Source: Clostridia bacterium
GTDB taxonomy: Bacteria; Bacillota_A; Clostridia; Peptostreptococcales; Anaerovoracaceae
Length of the DNA stretch: 7,894 bases
NCBI GenBank assembly: GCA_024403175.1
Contig: JAKSSI010000055.1
Location: 1-7,894 of the forward strand
Reading direction: 5' to 3'
The notes under the pieces were generated by a model. The model was not told the DNA's origin and did no database searches. It saw only the letters and a list, made by a program, of their open reading frames with translations. This document shows, one piece after another, positions 6,182-7,894 of this stretch (position 1 is its first letter; each line of letters starts with the position of its first letter). Made by a program: the position numbers and the translations under genes.

Positions 6182-7894
6182 CTATAAAGCTTTTGATGGA
6201 TAGAGCTTTTCAAATACATCAGCTTCAATAGGCTTTTCGAAATAATAACCCTGAATATAGTCTATTTCAAATTCTCTAACCTTTTCCAGTTCTTCAATTA
6301 CCTCAACACCTTCAGCGCAAATTGTTAGCTTCTTTTGCTTAGAAATTTCACGAACAAACTTAATTACAGACTGGTTAAATTCGTTTAGATGAATATTTCT
6401 AATAAAGGATAAATCAATCTTAATTTCAGAAAGATGAAGATCTCTTAAGTAAGCAAAACCAGAATAGCCTACGCCAAAATCGTCTAATGCTACGCCAAAG
6501 CCTTTATCCCTAAGCATCTTACAAAACTGAATTGCAGAATCAAAGTTCTTAACAATTGAAGTTTCTGTAATTTCCAAATTAAGCGCGTTATATGGAAGGC
6601 CAGCTTCATCGCATGTAACAATAATGTACTCAATAAGATGTGTGTCTGTAATCTGTTGAGCCGCAAGATTTACATTTACAAAGGCATTAGGAACACGAAG
6701 CCTCCACTTTGCACAAGCCTTTACGGCCTGCTTTATAACCCAACGTCCAACTGGAATCATAAGGCCAGAATATTCCAAAGCCATAATCATATCCATATGT
6801 TTTACATTAGGATTTACAGGATTAAAGTATCTAAGCAGCGCTTCAGCACCAACCCAATGAGTCTTGCCGTCTACCTCTTTTATTATTGGCTGGTATACCA
6901 AACGGAAATGAGAAAAACTATCGTTTACTTCTTTTCTAAGTTCAGCTTCAAGGAAGAACTTAGCTGCATCATCTGTTCCACTGTAACTGTCGTAAAATGC
7001 AACTTCGTGGCTTCCAACTCTAGACAGCTGGTACATAAGCTGATTTGCGTTATTAATAAGGTCGTCTACAGTCTTTCCATGGTCTGGATAGAAAAGAACC
7101 GCAATATTAAGTTCTAGGAACAAATCGTGATTATCAACAGTACATTCCTTTGAAAGAACATTCAAGATAGGTGCAAGCATGATATTTACTTCCATCTTGC
7201 TTGTCTTATCTAAACGAATCATAAATTCAGATTCATTGATATGATACACGCCCTTTGCATCGTAGAAATATAGCATCAGCATATCAGCAAAAGTCTTAAG
7301 AACTTTGTTGCTGAATCTATGACCAAACATTTCATTTAAAGCCTTCAGCTTATTAATGTTTATGAATATAATACTTCCCTTTTCATTAGGATTTGCAAGA
7401 ACTTCTTCCATATCCTGAGTAAAGCTCAGCTTATTTTTAAGGCCTGTCAGATCATCGTAGTAGAGCATGTTATGAATCTTTTCATCATTCTTTTTGCTCT
7501 CTGTAATATCCATCAGCGACCCAGCTATAAGCAGCGGATTACCGTTTTCGTCGTGCATACCTCTACCACGGCAAGAAATCCACATAATGTCGCCGGTCTT
7601 TGTATATACTCTATACTCTGCAGTGTGATACTTTGATTGACCTGTAAGGAACGGTGTGTAAGATTCAAGGAACACTCGTCTATCTTCTGGAACAATAAAT
7701 TCAAGAAGCCTATTCATGGCATTACCAAAGGTTGGAGTTTCCAAATCTAAAACATCTGTAGCCTTTGATGAGAATGTGCAGACATTATTAACAACATCAA
7801 GTTGATAAATATAGTCAGAAGAACCTTCAAGTATAAGTTCGTTAATGTTCTTAGCCAGTTTAAGTTCTTTGATTGTGTTATTAAGCTGATCCTC
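6182..7894 (-). CDS. PAS-GGDEF(degenerate)-EAL protein, predicted c-di-GMP phosphodiesterase (5' end outside window)
   Basis: The frame is open from base 7894 to the TAG at 6184-6182, giving 570 visible residues. A TTG at 7744-7742 could be mistaken for a start but reads as an internal leucine inside the PAS domain. Order (numbered from base 7894): a helical lead-in (1-17), a PAS domain with a PAC end at MDITE (about 18-135), a GGDEF domain (about 140-305) beginning DDLTGLKN, and an EAL domain (about 328-565). The GGDEF signature is NESEF at 220-224, which lacks the catalytic glycines and metal-binding aspartate, so cyclase activity is unlikely. The EAL residues are all present: E351 in EALLR, N409, E441 in EITET, D471-D472 in DDFGVGYS, K492 in KID, E528 in AEGVE and Q548 in QGY. 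It should hydrolyse c-di-GMP, with PAS as sensor and the dead GGDEF possibly as a regulatory GTP site. More N-terminal domains may lie beyond the window. No strong terminator follows it. Confidence 0.94.
   Translation of the reverse strand, partial: EDQLNNTIKELKLAKNINELILEGSSDYIYQLDVVNNVCTFSSKATDVLDLETPTFGNAMNRLLEFIVPEDRRVFLESYTPFLTGQSKYHTAEYRVYTKTGDIMWISCRGRGMHDENGNPLLIAGSLMDITESKKNDEKIHNMLYYDDLTGLKNKLSFTQDMEEVLANPNEKGSIIFININKLKALNEMFGHRFSNKVLKTFADMLMLYFYDAKGVYHINESEFMIRLDKTSKMEVNIMLAPILNVLSKECTVDNHDLFLELNIAVLFYPDHGKTVDDLINNANQLMYQLSRVGSHEVAFYDSYSGTDDAAKFFLEAELRKEVNDSFSHFRLVYQPIIKEVDGKTHWVGAEALLRYFNPVNPNVKHMDMIMALEYSGLMIPVGRWVIKQAVKACAKWRLRVPNAFVNVNLAAQQITDTHLIEYIIVTCDEAGLPYNALNLEITETSIVKNFDSAIQFCKMLRDKGFGVALDDFGVGYSGFAYLRDLHLSEIKIDLSFIRNIHLNEFNQSVIKFVREISKQKKLTICAEGVEVIEELEKVREFEIDYIQGYYFEKPIEADVFEKLYPSKAL

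Noticed and set aside
6150..6200. Terminator hairpin after the phosphodiesterase gene
   Set aside because: Only weak AT-only pairings could be drawn around TATAGTTTTTCATAG, with no GC stem, so it is not called.
6638..7117. 159-codon plus-strand open frame opposite the PAS-GGDEF-EAL gene
   Set aside because: It is antisense to conserved EAL and GGDEF coding sequence, with no recognisable motif and no ribosome binding site of note.

Overview
The window looks like chromosome of a low-GC, strictly anaerobic Firmicute, probably a clostridial gut or rumen-type organism. The reasons are the oxygen-sensitive glycyl radical enzyme, AT-rich spacers, near-consensus sigma-A promoters, U-tract terminators, AGA/GAA/AAG-rich codon use and a lysine riboswitch of the Firmicute type. 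The species cannot be named from the sequence.

Left block (+ strand, about 1-3235): the 3' part of a pyruvate formate-lyase-like glycyl radical enzyme gene is followed, with a one-base stop/start overlap, by its radical SAM activating enzyme. A strong hairpin ends this operon. The enzyme has the thiyl cysteine and the glycyl radical site, but the usual Cys-x-Glu of dehydratase and decarboxylase members reads Cys-Ile-Gln, so its reaction cannot be assigned. Its reading frame is open at the left edge, so the true start lies outside the window.

Middle block (- strand, about 3246-5058): an NhaC-superfamily membrane transporter converges on the operon and shares its terminator. Its 326-base leader holds a consensus promoter, a complete lysine riboswitch aptamer (P1 to P5) and a transcription terminator just before the ribosome binding site. 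This architecture indicates that the protein is a lysine transporter shut off by lysine, not a housekeeping Na+/H+ antiporter.

Right block (- strand, about 5105-7894): a DMT/EamA-family transporter with its own consensus promoter lies downstream of a PAS-GGDEF-EAL signalling protein. That protein has a degenerate GGDEF site and an intact EAL site, so it is predicted to be a c-di-GMP phosphodiesterase. Its gene runs off the right edge. The three minus-strand genes are collinear, but the last two each have their own promoter, so they appear to be separate units. No mobile elements, CRISPR arrays, rRNA or tRNA genes were seen.
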